Below, one piece after another: positions 39,401 through 47,280 of a stretch of 64,000 nt of DNA. The position numbers and the translations under genes are program-made. Positions within the stretch are counted from its first letter, which is position 1. Every line of letters starts with the position of its first letter. Below the pieces are notes generated by a model. The model was not told where the DNA came from. It searched no databases and saw nothing but the letters and a program-made list of their open reading frames with translations. This DNA is from an uncultured Bacteroides sp. (GTDB lineage Bacteria > Bacteroidota > Bacteroidia > Bacteroidales > Bacteroidaceae), in assembly GCF_963678425.1 (NCBI RefSeq), contig NZ_OY782853.1:248001-312000 (forward strand), written 5' to 3'.

Positions 39401-39554
39401 CCAATGCCTGTTCAAAAGCTTCCTTAAATTTCTTGCAATCAGAGGAAATACACCCCGCCCCATAACAAATATGAGCAGTGAACTGAAATGTCTTTTCTTT
39501 ATTCAGAAAATCATTTCTTATCGCTTCCAAGTCAGTGAGTGTATTGATTTTCAT
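36456..39554 (-). CDS. Hydrogenase flavin subunit: NuoF-type module fused to GltD/SfrB-like flavoprotein
   Basis: 1032 residues. A thioredoxin-like [2Fe-2S] domain comes first (about 25-90, with GCMGACTLGP). Then a NuoF/HndC module with the NADH/FMN motifs RGRGGAGFPTG and GAGAFVCGEETAL and the [4Fe-4S] motif SCGKCVPCR. From about residue 560 follows a glutamate-synthase-small-subunit-like part: CQNACPAKVNVPG and CGRVCTHPCESKC for Fe-S clusters, the FAD motif GAGPSGLTCGYFLARLG and a second dinucleotide motif GGGNTAIDAARSALRLG. Separate proteins usually carry these halves. The fusion could let the hydrogenase use NADPH or ferredoxin as well as NADH (inference). Confidence 0.9.
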   Translation of the reverse strand: MKINTLTDLEAIRNDFLNKEKTFQFTAHICYGAGCISSDCKKFKEAFEQALEHEHLQPKVRINLTGCMGACTLGPTLIINPGNTLYCNLNPACASQIVNEHIKEGRIAEKYCYKNRETGEIIPNLNNIPFFKHQKKIVLQKCGIIDYASVDEYIAHDGYFALAKALTMTSTEIIDEIKKSGLRGRGGAGFPTGVKWEMANKEKSDQKYLICNADEGDPGAFMDRSLIEGDAHSVIEGMLIAGYAIDASKGVVYIRAEYPIAIKRLTIAIKSARELGLLGVNILGSSFSFDIEIRIGAGAFVCGEETALMESVEGRRGEPRQKPPFPVQSGLFGKPTVINNVETLGNIAQIILKGAGWFSSIGTEKSKGTKVFALAGAIVHKGLVEVPMGTTLGEILFDVGGGIPRGKLFKMAQTGGPSGGCLTAEHLNTPIDYESLTRLGAIMGSGGLICTDEDTCMVDMARFFMDFVQDESCGKCVPCRIGTKRMLEILERITCGEGKEGDVELLIELGNAIKDSAICGLGQTAPNPVLSTIKYFRQEYDEHISHQYCRAGVCGNLFLAPCQNACPAKVNVPGYLALIAAGRVRDAYNLIRQENPFPSVCGRVCTHPCESKCRRAQIDEPIAIADLKRYAADYVLNSGEPLVNLNFPKNGKSVGIIGAGPSGLTCGYFLARLGYTVDIYEEKSVAGGILAYGIPEYRLPKEELRKEIDSIIQSGINVIYNTKVGKDIMFNELKSKYDAVYIATGTQLSRNIGIEGEDKSGVYHGLDFLTDITLNKKVKVKGIVAVIGGGNTAIDAARSALRLGAKEVHILYRRKMEEMPADKREIADAIEEGVIVHELVAPVRFLGEGKVTGIECVKMMPVKFGKDGRRIPIEVLNSKFMMDIDMAIPAVSQYSDLPFIPKGEVGITDWGAFIVDQETQMTTQPGIFAGGDIARGSDVVITAIADGKNAARSIDKYLGGTGTLNIGEPIKIPTRGVDEGITVEHERFQMPSLDPKEREGCFDEVRLGYHKLNATAESMRCLRCSRRLTPEK

Positions 39555-39581
39555 AGTTTTTTTGATTAGAGTTTTCCTAAC

Positions 39582-40082
39582 CTATTTCAACATCCCCAGA
39601 ATTCGCTTAATTCTGTTTGGATTCACTTGTTTATAAACCTTGCCATTGATGGTCATTGCCGGCGCAAGACCGCAGGAACCAATACAGCGCATTACAGTAA
39701 GCGAATACTTCCTGTCGTCGGTAGTTTCGCCCACATCTATGCCCAATTCATCTTTCAGTCTGTTCAGTACCTCCTTACCTCCACGAACATAGCAAGCCGT
39801 TCCCAAACATACAGAAATAGTATATTCCCCCTTTGGCTTAGTTGAAAAAAAAGAGTAAAACGTTAAAACGCTGTTTATCTTCGAAACAGACAGTTCCATT
39901 TCGTCGGCTATAAAGCTCTGCACTTCAGCAGGAAGGAAACCAAATATGGCCTGCGCCATATGCAAGATCTGAATCAGATTACTCTCTTTCCGATCGTAAT
40001 CGTCAATCACATTTTTAAGAAGATTATATTTTTCTTCCTCTGTCAGCATGTGAACATTGCATGTTTGGTCTTCGGTTAACAT
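39582..40082 (-). CDS. Hydrogenase NuoE-like [2Fe-2S] subunit (HndA/HydC)
   Basis: 166 residues with an N-terminal helical part and a thioredoxin-like [2Fe-2S] domain. The four cluster cysteines lie in CLGTACYVRGG and MRCIGSCGLAP. It passes electrons between the flavin subunit and the catalytic subunit. It is 27 bp upstream of the fusion gene and 14 bp after hydE. Confidence 0.92.
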   Translation of the reverse strand: MLTEDQTCNVHMLTEEEKYNLLKNVIDDYDRKESNLIQILHMAQAIFGFLPAEVQSFIADEMELSVSKINSVLTFYSFFSTKPKGEYTISVCLGTACYVRGGKEVLNRLKDELGIDVGETTDDRKYSLTVMRCIGSCGLAPAMTINGKVYKQVNPNRIKRILGMLK

Positions 40083-40096
40083 CTGGATTATTATAT

Positions 40097-41179
40097 TTAT
40101 TTCCTTTTAATAAAATGTATTGAATCGCCATAATCATTGTACGCAATTTCTTCGCCAATCATTCTAATTCTCTTTTCGAGAAAGTTCAGACAATCATCAG
40201 TATCTTCATTAATACATGCTTTGTTATCATAAAGAAGATAGCTGCTTCTGTATTTTAGCGGTGTGAGGTTAGGCATCATAACATTTGCACCGGCTTTCAG
40301 TCCAGCCTCCCTCCCCAAAGGAACAATTGACTGAAGAGCTGTTGTCGATGCAATGTTTATATCCGGCATCATGATTCTTAAAACAGCAATCATGCGAATG
40401 GATAAATTAAACCGTTCCATTGCAGGCATCAGTAAATCTTTATGATTGTACAATGGCGTATCAGCATGTTCAAGATACGGCCCCATACCCACCATATCAA
40501 TATTCCTTTCTTTTATAAACAATAAATCGTCTGTAAGGTTCTCAATTGTTTGAAAAGGCAGACCAATCATCACTCCGGTACCTGTCATATAGCCAGCCTT
40601 CTGAATATTTTCGAGACATTTCAGACGTACCTTAAAACGATGTAAATCATCAACTGGATGTATTTTTTTATAAAGATCTTCGCTACTGGTTTCAATCCTC
40701 AGCAAATACCTTTGGGCACCCGCATCAAACCATCTTTGATATGTTTCTAATGATTGCTCACCAAGAGAGAGCGTAATACGAAATTCAGGGTTAGTAGCTT
40801 TTTTAATTTTAGTTATTAGTGCTGTTATTCTTTTTATAAAATCCACGCTGATTAATTCTCCTGACTGGAGAACGATTCCTGTAAGCAGCTTTCTCTGTGC
40901 AAAATCAACAACCTCAAGAATTTCTTCATCAGTCATTGAATATCTTGATACTTTAGAATTCTCCCTTCTTATGCCACAATAATAACAGTTTTTTCTACAA
41001 TAATTGGAAAACTCAATTAACCCCCTCAGAAATACCCTCTTGCCAATCGTACTTTCTTTTATTGAATAGGCTTTTCTTATCAACTGATCATGGTCACCTT
41101 TATCTGTAATAGAAAGTAAACGAATAACATCCTGCTTTGAGAGTTCCTGCTGATTTAACATTTCGTTCACCGTTATCAT
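40097..41179 (-). CDS. hydE: [FeFe] hydrogenase H-cluster maturase HydE (radical SAM)
   Basis: 360 residues. The radical-SAM cluster motif CxxxCxxC is CRKNCYYCG (about residues 61-69). GIVLQSGE, RYLLRIETSSEDLYKKIHP and GTGVMIGLPFQT are HydE signatures. HydE takes part in building the bridging dithiolate of the H-cluster. Gap to hydF is 3 bp. Confidence 0.95.
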   Translation of the reverse strand: MITVNEMLNQQELSKQDVIRLLSITDKGDHDQLIRKAYSIKESTIGKRVFLRGLIEFSNYCRKNCYYCGIRRENSKVSRYSMTDEEILEVVDFAQRKLLTGIVLQSGELISVDFIKRITALITKIKKATNPEFRITLSLGEQSLETYQRWFDAGAQRYLLRIETSSEDLYKKIHPVDDLHRFKVRLKCLENIQKAGYMTGTGVMIGLPFQTIENLTDDLLFIKERNIDMVGMGPYLEHADTPLYNHKDLLMPAMERFNLSIRMIAVLRIMMPDINIASTTALQSIVPLGREAGLKAGANVMMPNLTPLKYRSSYLLYDNKACINEDTDDCLNFLEKRIRMIGEEIAYNDYGDSIHFIKRK

Positions 41180-41182
41180 ACA

Positions 41183-42379
41183 TCAACTCATAAAAGGAGC
41201 AATAGCCCTGTCAAAAATTCCATTTATCCAGGCAATGGTTAATCCATAGTTAGTAACTGGGACACCTGCTTCAATGGCATCAGACAGGCGGCTGAAAACC
41301 TGTTTCCGGGTTATCATGCAACTACCACATTGAATGATTAATGCATAATCCGTTACCGTATTTTTAATTTCATCCAGACCAGTAACCACATCAAATTCCA
41401 GTTGCTTATGAGTAAACTCTTTCAGCCAACGGGGAATCTTAAATCGCCCGATATCGTCACAGCTCACCTGATGAGTGCACGATTCCAGAATCAATATCCT
41501 GTCACCGTCTTTCAAGCTTGAAATCTTTTTCACCCCTTTCACATATTCATTGAAAGGCCCGCGCATGTGGGCAAAAGCAACGCTAAATCCGGTTAGCGGA
41601 ATATCGGAAGGGATAATCTTGTTTACCAACTTGAAAGCCTGACTGTCAGTAATAACCAATTTAGGTCTGAGAGAGGTGTTTTGTAGAAATAATTCCAGTT
41701 CTGTTTTTTCTACCACAATATTAATGGCCCCATTATCGAGCACATCACGAATAGCCATTACCTCAGGTAGAATCAGTCGTCCTTCAGGGGCTTCCGAATC
41801 TGTAGAAGTAATAAGCAGAACAATATCACCACGGCTGATAATTCCTTTCAATAAAGATGGATTCTGATAAGCCGTTTCGGGGATGATGCTTTTGAGCGTT
41901 TCAATAACACAGTCCATATTGGAATTTGTCTTTGCGCTAAACTCTACAATCGGAGTATTTGTATACTGCTGAATTTCTTTGATTGTACTATTTACCAAAG
42001 GTTCAACATCGGTTTTGTTATGCACAATCAGACAGGGAATATTATATCTGCTAAATTTCCGGATCAGCATTTCGTCAAACTCATCAAACGTATTCTCAGC
42101 AATAAGTAACACTGCACAGTCTATCTGCTTGATAACATCCAATGTTTTTGCAATTCTTTTTTCACCAAGCTCTCCACTGTCATCAATACCTGCAGTATCA
42201 ATAATGATGGAAGGCCCGACGCCTAATATTTCCATTGACTTTTTTACAGGGTCGGTTGTTGTGCCTGCAACTTCAGACACAATGGCAACTTCCATTCCTG
42301 TAAGGGCATTAATGAATGAGCTCTTGCCGACATTTCTCCGCCCAAAAATTCCGATGTGTGGTTTTAAATCCCTGCCCAT
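41183..42379 (-). CDS. hydF: [FeFe] hydrogenase H-cluster maturation GTPase HydF
   Basis: 398 residues. The GTPase domain has the P-loop GRRNVGKSSFINAL, switch DTAGIDD and NKTD. The C-terminal part carries the Fe-S ligands ESCTHQVSC and IQCGSCMITRKQV. HydF is the scaffold that delivers the 2Fe precursor to HydA. It lies 12 bp after hydG. Confidence 0.95.
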   Translation of the reverse strand: MGRDLKPHIGIFGRRNVGKSSFINALTGMEVAIVSEVAGTTTDPVKKSMEILGVGPSIIIDTAGIDDSGELGEKRIAKTLDVIKQIDCAVLLIAENTFDEFDEMLIRKFSRYNIPCLIVHNKTDVEPLVNSTIKEIQQYTNTPIVEFSAKTNSNMDCVIETLKSIIPETAYQNPSLLKGIISRGDIVLLITSTDSEAPEGRLILPEVMAIRDVLDNGAINIVVEKTELELFLQNTSLRPKLVITDSQAFKLVNKIIPSDIPLTGFSVAFAHMRGPFNEYVKGVKKISSLKDGDRILILESCTHQVSCDDIGRFKIPRWLKEFTHKQLEFDVVTGLDEIKNTVTDYALIIQCGSCMITRKQVFSRLSDAIEAGVPVTNYGLTIAWINGIFDRAIAPFMS

Positions 42380-42391
42380 AATCTATTTGAA

Positions 42392-43819
42392 TTAGTAATA
42401 TAAATCTCTTCTTCCTGATTTTAATTGCATGATTTTCTCGTGGATAGATATTTTCATCTTCTCATCGTCCATTTTATCAATTGTTGAATTGATAACCTTC
42501 CATCCTTTATCGGCAGTATGCTCAGGCGCATAATCAATCAGATACTCCGCCAGAGTAAGAATGGCATTGGGTGTACAATAGCGCTTGATGAATCCCGGAA
42601 CGGAGAATTCCATGAAATGCTCACCCGTTCTGCCAAGCCGGTAACAAGCCGTGCAAAAAGAGGGAATCATGTTCTGATCCAGCAATTCATCAATTATCTC
42701 ATTCAGCGGCCTGTCATCGTTTATCTGAAACTGGCCTCTGTTCAGATTCTTTTTAGCAGTTGATTCTGCATAACTACCTATTTCAATATTGGTGCCCCCA
42801 TCAATCTGTGAAACTCCGAACTGAATTATTTCATCTCTGAGCCGGGCTGGTTCTCTTGCCGTAAGTATCATTCCGGTATAAGGCACAGACAACCGCAAAA
42901 TTGCAACCAGTTTTGTAAAATCGGTATCGCTTACAAAGTAGCCAGTCTTCAGATTCTGTCCTGATGCATCCTTTACTCTGGGGAAAGAGATGGTGTGCGG
43001 CCCCACATTATAACAAGCCTCCAGATGATTGGTGTGACGAACCAGTGCCAGCACTTCAAAGCGCCAGTCATACAAGCCAAACAAAGCTCCGATTCCCACA
43101 TCATCTATTCCAGCCTCCTGCGCTCTGTCCAAAGCCGTAAGCCTGTAACCGTAATCAGCCTTCCTGCCACGTTGATGATAAATCTTATAAGCTTCGGGGT
43201 GATAAGTCTCCTGAAATATCTGATAGGTTCCTATTCCGGCAGCCTTCACAACCTTAAATCCTTCAACATCAAGAGGTGCGGCATTGATATTCACTCTCCT
43301 TATTTCTCCCTTCCCCTTTTTTACTCCGTACGCTATCTTTACAGTATGGGCAATATACTCAGGGCTATATTCCGGATGCTCACCATAAACAAGAATCAAC
43401 CTTTTCTGTCCTTTGTCTTCCAGTGACTCTATCTCTTTTACAAGTTCCTCATCGGTCAGAGTTTTCCGTATAGCATCTTTATTTGATATTCTGAAACCAC
43501 AATAAAGACAATCATTAGTACATTTATTGCCAATATATAGTGGTGCAAACAACACAATTCTGTTTCCATAGATTGTCCGTTTAAGCGTTTTTGCACCTTC
43601 CTTGATTTCTTCAATCAATTCAGGACTATTGGCATTTACAAGACAAGCGACTTCTTCGAGATTCAACCTTTGCTTTGCAAGCGATTTGGCTATTATCTCG
43701 CGGACTCTTTCTTTTGACGAGATGGTATTATTAAGATAACCCCATATTTCTGCAGGATCGATAAACGGCTTCATCCGCTCATCAGTAATGGAATATTTTT
43801 CAGGAGTAAATTTCATCAT
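42392..43819 (-). CDS. hydG: [FeFe] hydrogenase maturase HydG (tyrosine lyase, radical SAM)
   Basis: 475 residues. The radical-SAM motif is CTNDCLYCGFR (about residues 98-108), and the C-terminal auxiliary-cluster motif is FCTACYRLGRTGEHFM (about 392-407). HydG cleaves tyrosine to supply CO and cyanide as an Fe(CO)2(CN) synthon. It is the first gene of the operon. The likely promoter is the leftward side of 43830-43900, where only a weak TGTCTTTG (43842-43849) is seen. Confidence 0.95.
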   Translation of the reverse strand: MMKFTPEKYSITDERMKPFIDPAEIWGYLNNTISSKERVREIIAKSLAKQRLNLEEVACLVNANSPELIEEIKEGAKTLKRTIYGNRIVLFAPLYIGNKCTNDCLYCGFRISNKDAIRKTLTDEELVKEIESLEDKGQKRLILVYGEHPEYSPEYIAHTVKIAYGVKKGKGEIRRVNINAAPLDVEGFKVVKAAGIGTYQIFQETYHPEAYKIYHQRGRKADYGYRLTALDRAQEAGIDDVGIGALFGLYDWRFEVLALVRHTNHLEACYNVGPHTISFPRVKDASGQNLKTGYFVSDTDFTKLVAILRLSVPYTGMILTAREPARLRDEIIQFGVSQIDGGTNIEIGSYAESTAKKNLNRGQFQINDDRPLNEIIDELLDQNMIPSFCTACYRLGRTGEHFMEFSVPGFIKRYCTPNAILTLAEYLIDYAPEHTADKGWKVINSTIDKMDDEKMKISIHEKIMQLKSGRRDLYY

Positions 43820-43920
43820 TCTAGTATTTAAACATCTAAGACAAAGACATTTCCATAATTCCGGTATTAAAAATTATAACAACGTGACGAATAGAATGTT
43901 TTAAAACGACAATAGAAATC

Positions 43921-44004
43921 CATTCACCATTAAATAAAATCCATTGGTGAATGATTGAAATTCATCGGTGAATGGTTGAAAATCATTGGCGAATAACCGG
44001 GAAG
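43921..44004. repeat. Four-unit 21-bp-period repeat (copy A)
   Basis: Units start at 43921, 43942, 43963 and 43984, exactly 21 bp apart. They read CATTCACCATTAAAT, CATTGGTGAATGATT, CATCGGTGAATGGTT and CATTGGCGAATAACC at their 5' ends. CATTCACCA and TGGTGAATG are inverted copies, so adjacent units can pair. A related array is at 48307-48376. Confidence 0.8.
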
Positions 44005-44302
44005 AAATTGCTCTATAGTTTTTTTTGAAACGTAACCGGACATTGAGCAACATCCGGTTACATTAAAAAAAAATCAGGCGGGATGTTTTTACTTTGTGTT
44101 TTTTGCAAATTCTACAAAAAAGCGGGAACCAAGCATCACTCCGTCACGATTCTTGTAACATATTAAATGCCAATACCTTATCCGTGATGGTAGCGTTTTT
44201 ATCCCTCACTCATCTCCCACTTTTTGGGTGCATCCATCACGGTTTCGAGTCATTTTTTACGATTTTGGGACAATGTAATTTAGAACGATAAGACGATAAA
44301 GA
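44005..44302. other. Intergenic DNA left of the IS66 insertion
   Basis: No gene is seen. It holds a 9-bp inverted repeat GTAACCGGA/TCCGGTTAC (44032-44061) flanked by T8 and A9, and an inverted pair CCGTGATGG (44182-44190) and CCATCACGG (44234-44242); the latter motif recurs right of the insertion at 46997-47005. The last eight bases, GATAAAGA (44295-44302), are the target duplication. Confidence 0.6.
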
Positions 44303-44322
44303 GTAAGCGTCTCCGCGATACC
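44303..44322 (+). repeat. IS66 left terminal inverted repeat
   Basis: GTAAGCGTCTCCGCGATACC; 19 of 20 positions match the complement of the right end. The preceding GATAAAGA is the target duplication. Confidence 0.95.
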
Positions 44323-44376
44323 ATCTTGTCCGTGATGATTTAGCCTTTTATCTTTGTCTTCCAAAAAAGAAGAAAG

Positions 44377-44781
44377 ATGAAATCATCCGAACTATACACA
44401 AAAACGATAGAAGGCTACAAGCAGGAAATTAGTGTCAGTCTTATTACTTTGCATGATTACTGTAAAACACATCATATAAATTATAAGGGTATTCAACTCT
44501 GGATGTCCAGAAATTCAATTACTGTAGCCCAGTTGAAAAGAGAAATCACTGTGCATTCTGATTCTCCTTCAGATTTTCCGGTTGTCCAAACAGAATCAGG
44601 GCAACGGATTTATCCTCTATCTTTTCAGACAGCGGGAGTTCAAAAAGAAGACATCCGTAAGAACACTTATTCATGCGTGAAAGGAGTGAATATCACTTTC
44701 CCGGACGGAGTGATTGTTTCGATTAAAGAGATAACCCAGGAAGATCTTAATAAATTTATTCTTTCATATAATACCCATTAA
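44377..44781 (+). CDS. tnpA: IS66 accessory protein TnpA
   Basis: 134 residues. This is the first accessory gene of IS66-type elements, thought to be a DNA-binding helper. The N-terminal part reads as a helix-turn-helix (LHDYCKTHHINYKGIQLWMSR), and the end (VNITFPDGVIVSIKEIT) matches the TnpA C-terminal pattern. It stops 4 bp before tnpB. Confidence 0.88.
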   Translation: MKSSELYTKTIEGYKQEISVSLITLHDYCKTHHINYKGIQLWMSRNSITVAQLKREITVHSDSPSDFPVVQTESGQRIYPLSFQTAGVQKEDIRKNTYSCVKGVNITFPDGVIVSIKEITQEDLNKFILSYNTH

Positions 44782-44785
44782 TAGT

Positions 44786-45145
44786 ATGTTTGCACTTACA
44801 GAATCCATGAGCTACTTTCTCTGTCCTCACTATGTGGACATGCGAAAAGGTATCTACTCTTTGTACCAGTTGGTAAAGTCAGACATGAAACGGAACCCGC
44901 TATCGGGAGAGGTTTTTCTGTTTGTAGGTAAGAACAGAGAGTCAATCAAGATCCTACACTGGGAGAACGGAGGTTTTGTTTTATATCAGAAGAAACTTGA
45001 AAGAGGCACTTTTGAGATACCCCGTTTTAATCCTTCCAGTGGTCAGTATGAGATGAAATGGACGACGTTCGTTCTGATAATGGAGGGCGTCTGCATCCGT
45101 TCCGTAAAGTACAGGAAACGATTCTATGCAGATTTAATACGTTGA
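44786..45145 (+). CDS. tnpB: IS66 accessory protein TnpB (Orf2)
   Basis: 119 residues with the family hallmarks VDMRKGIYSLYQLV, GEVFLFVGKNRESIKILHWENGGFVLYQKKLERG and the C-terminal basic end. It is required with TnpA and TnpC for IS66 transposition. Length is normal for the family and no damage is seen. Confidence 0.93.
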   Translation: MFALTESMSYFLCPHYVDMRKGIYSLYQLVKSDMKRNPLSGEVFLFVGKNRESIKILHWENGGFVLYQKKLERGTFEIPRFNPSSGQYEMKWTTFVLIMEGVCIRSVKYRKRFYADLIR

Positions 45146-45281
45146 TATACAAATATATAGATAAGTAATAACCTTTATTTTTCTTGGTAATCCTAACAAT
45201 TATTCGTACCTTTAAGGCATGAATTACAAACGGATTGTTGAACTATTAGAAGATCAGCTCTGACTTTCTTCCGAAAGAGAA

Positions 45282-46811
45282 ATGGTTCTGCTGGAGCAAA
45301 ATAGGCAGCAGTCTGCACAACTTCAGCAGCAGTCTGCGCAGATAGAAAGGCTATCTGTACAGACTGCTATTCTAACCGATACGGTCCGTTCATTGGAAGA
45401 ATCCCTTCTTCAGAAGAAAGGCGACATACAAGTGCTGACCGGTAAGAACCGGGGACTGGGCAAACTCTTGTCCAACAAATCAGAAAAGATAGTTCCTCAA
45501 ATCAAAGAGGAGGATAAAGTGGAAGAAAAGCCTCGTCCGTCACTGAAAGAACGTGGTAACAACAACGCCAAACGTAAAGAGTATTTTGATCTGAAAACCA
45601 TTATTGATGAGGTTTACCCCAATGATCCCGGCTTTGATAAGGAAAAATCCAAAATCATTAGTTATGTGGATTCTATCCGGTATGAATACATCCCACCTCA
45701 GTTTGTCAAACACATCTACCGACAGTACAACTGTTTGTTTAATGAGAAGATGTATACCGCAAAAGCGCCAAGAACTCCGCTGCAGAACTCTAACTACGAC
45801 GGTTCTTTCATGGCTGGAATACTACAACTCAGATACATTTACTCCATGCCCGTTGAACGAATCATCAAATTGTTTGGCGAGCAGGGATTTGAATTGAACA
45901 AAGCTACAGCTCACTCCCTGATTAAGAAATCCGCCTGGATGCTGGATCGTTTGGATGAAGTCTTAAGAAAAACGATTCTTGAGGACAGTTACCTTTGTAT
46001 GGATGAAAGCTACTATACCGTACTGACTCCAGAGAAAAACGAAAAAGGGAAAGGTGTTCGCAAAGGCTATATATGGGCAGCTCTTGCAAATCAAAAGAAA
46101 CTCATACAATACTTTTATGAAAAGGGTTCCCGCTCACGCGAAGTTCTGACCAATTATATCGGGGAAGAGTACAAAGGAGCCATCCAATCGGACGGACTTA
46201 TAGATTATAAAATCCTTGAAACTGATGAATATCCCGATATAATAAGACTTTCCTGCTTTCAACACTGCAAGCGTAAGTTCCTGGATATTGAAGCAGATAA
46301 GGATGCCACTCAAATAATAGATGTGATCAATAAGCTTTATAGGAAAGAGCATAAAATAGGGAAGCACTGGAAACCCGACAGGATATTAGAATACAGAAAA
46401 AAGTATGCCCCACCCATATTAAAGGAACTCAAAAGAAAACTCTTAAAAATACAATCCAATCCTTCCATGCTTCCAAAGAGCCCACTCTCGAAGGCGATTA
46501 ATTATACCCTGAACGAGTATGACGCATTGTGCAATTATATAGACAGACCAGAATATGCCCTTGATAATAATGCCATAGAACGATACATGAGGTACATAAG
46601 CTTAAGCAGGAAGAACTCTCTGTTTTGCGGAAGCCACGACGGAGCAAAGAGAACAGCACTGCTTTACTCACTGGCTTGCTCATGCAGGCTAAATGGAATA
46701 AACACGTTCGAATACTTTACGGATATATTAAACCGGATGGCTTATATCAATCCCAATGCATCCGATGAAGTTTATCAGAAACTACTTCCGAATTCCTGGA
46801 CAAAAGAATAA
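45282..46811 (+). CDS. tnpC: IS66 transposase TnpC, with an in-frame TGA upstream of the likely remaining start
   Basis: 509 residues from ATG 45282. An N-terminal Gln-rich coiled coil (QQSAQLQQQSAQIERL) leads into the DDE-type core: SYLCMDESYYTV, the AIQSDGLIDYK region, and DNNAIERYMRYISLSRKNSLFCGSH with the acidic Glu. The natural start seems to be ATG 45219 (MNYKRIVELLEDQL), but that frame meets TGA at 45261-45263 and then reads on in the same frame into this ORF. Translation may restart at 45282, losing about 21 residues, or the element may be impaired. Confidence 0.9.
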   Translation: MVLLEQNRQQSAQLQQQSAQIERLSVQTAILTDTVRSLEESLLQKKGDIQVLTGKNRGLGKLLSNKSEKIVPQIKEEDKVEEKPRPSLKERGNNNAKRKEYFDLKTIIDEVYPNDPGFDKEKSKIISYVDSIRYEYIPPQFVKHIYRQYNCLFNEKMYTAKAPRTPLQNSNYDGSFMAGILQLRYIYSMPVERIIKLFGEQGFELNKATAHSLIKKSAWMLDRLDEVLRKTILEDSYLCMDESYYTVLTPEKNEKGKGVRKGYIWAALANQKKLIQYFYEKGSRSREVLTNYIGEEYKGAIQSDGLIDYKILETDEYPDIIRLSCFQHCKRKFLDIEADKDATQIIDVINKLYRKEHKIGKHWKPDRILEYRKKYAPPILKELKRKLLKIQSNPSMLPKSPLSKAINYTLNEYDALCNYIDRPEYALDNNAIERYMRYISLSRKNSLFCGSHDGAKRTALLYSLACSCRLNGINTFEYFTDILNRMAYINPNASDEVYQKLLPNSWTKE

Positions 46812-46842
46812 ACCTACTATAAGCCCAGAAAATATTCTATAG

Positions 46843-46862
46843 GGTATCGCAGAGACGCTTAC
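46843..46862 (-). repeat. IS66 right terminal inverted repeat
   Basis: GGTATCGCAGAGACGCTTAC, the complement of the left end with one mismatch. GATAAAGA follows at 46863-46870. Confidence 0.95.
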
Positions 46863-46870
46863 GATAAAGA

Positions 46871-47223
46871 GAAAAAATGTTTCATCCAGCAAATGGATAG
46901 TTAACATAAAAAAAAGAACGAAACTATGTCAATAGAATTTAAAACCGTGACGGATGAAACTTTTTCGTTACGGTTCAGTGATGAATAAAACGGCATCCAT
47001 CACGGTATATTTAATTAATAATTGGTAAGATAACAAAAACAGTGAGGGAGTAATGTATGAAATGTGTTTTTTCTGATAAATAGCAAAAAAAGCAGCCTAA
47101 ACAGATCATTGTAAAAGCCGCTTTTTGAGAAAATCATATCATTTACAATGATCGCAATTCTCTGCTTTAATTATCTTCTAAATTCTAAAATATGGCTATT
47201 TGTATTCTAATTTACACCTATAA
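46871..47223. other. Intergenic DNA right of the IS66 insertion
   Basis: No gene is seen. It contains CCATCACGG (46997-47005), also present left of the insertion, and a perfect 12-bp inverted repeat GATCATTGTAAA (47104-47115) and TTTACAATGATC (47142-47153) enclosing an A/T-rich loop. The hairpin could be a terminator remnant. Confidence 0.55.
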
Positions 47224-47255
47224 TTTGAAAGAACAGATCCTTTATATTAAATTTG
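47224..47255 (+). promoter_or_regulatory. Promoter for the acetyltransferase gene
   Basis: TTTG at 47224-47227, a 20-bp spacer and TAAATTTG at 47248-47255 match the Bacteroides -33/-7 consensus. The ATG is 25 bp further on. Confidence 0.8.
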
Positions 47256-47280
47256 GTGCTTAATTTTTTAGGAAAAGACA

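Larger units (their letters stand above)
44303..46862 (+). mobile_element. Complete IS66-family insertion sequence, 2560 bp
   Basis: Terminal inverted repeats of 20 bp with one mismatch (44303-44322 and 46843-46862) start with GTAAGCG, typical of IS66. An 8-bp direct repeat GATAAAGA flanks both ends (44295-44302 and 46863-46870). Inside are three genes in the usual order tnpA, tnpB, tnpC. The exact ends and intact duplication point to a single simple insertion without later rearrangement. The transposase frame has an early in-frame TGA. Confidence 0.96.

Noticed and set aside
43921..44004. Possible CRISPR array
   Set aside because: The 21-bp units follow each other without spacers, are imperfect, and no cas gene is in the window.
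44032..44061. GTAACCGGA inverted repeat as terminator
   Set aside because: The flanks are T8 before and A9 after, the wrong order for a terminator on either strand.
45282..46811. IS66 transposase as a plain pseudogene
   Set aside because: Apart from the early TGA the 509-codon frame is intact to its normal end, and internal initiation is possible, so it is kept as a coding region.
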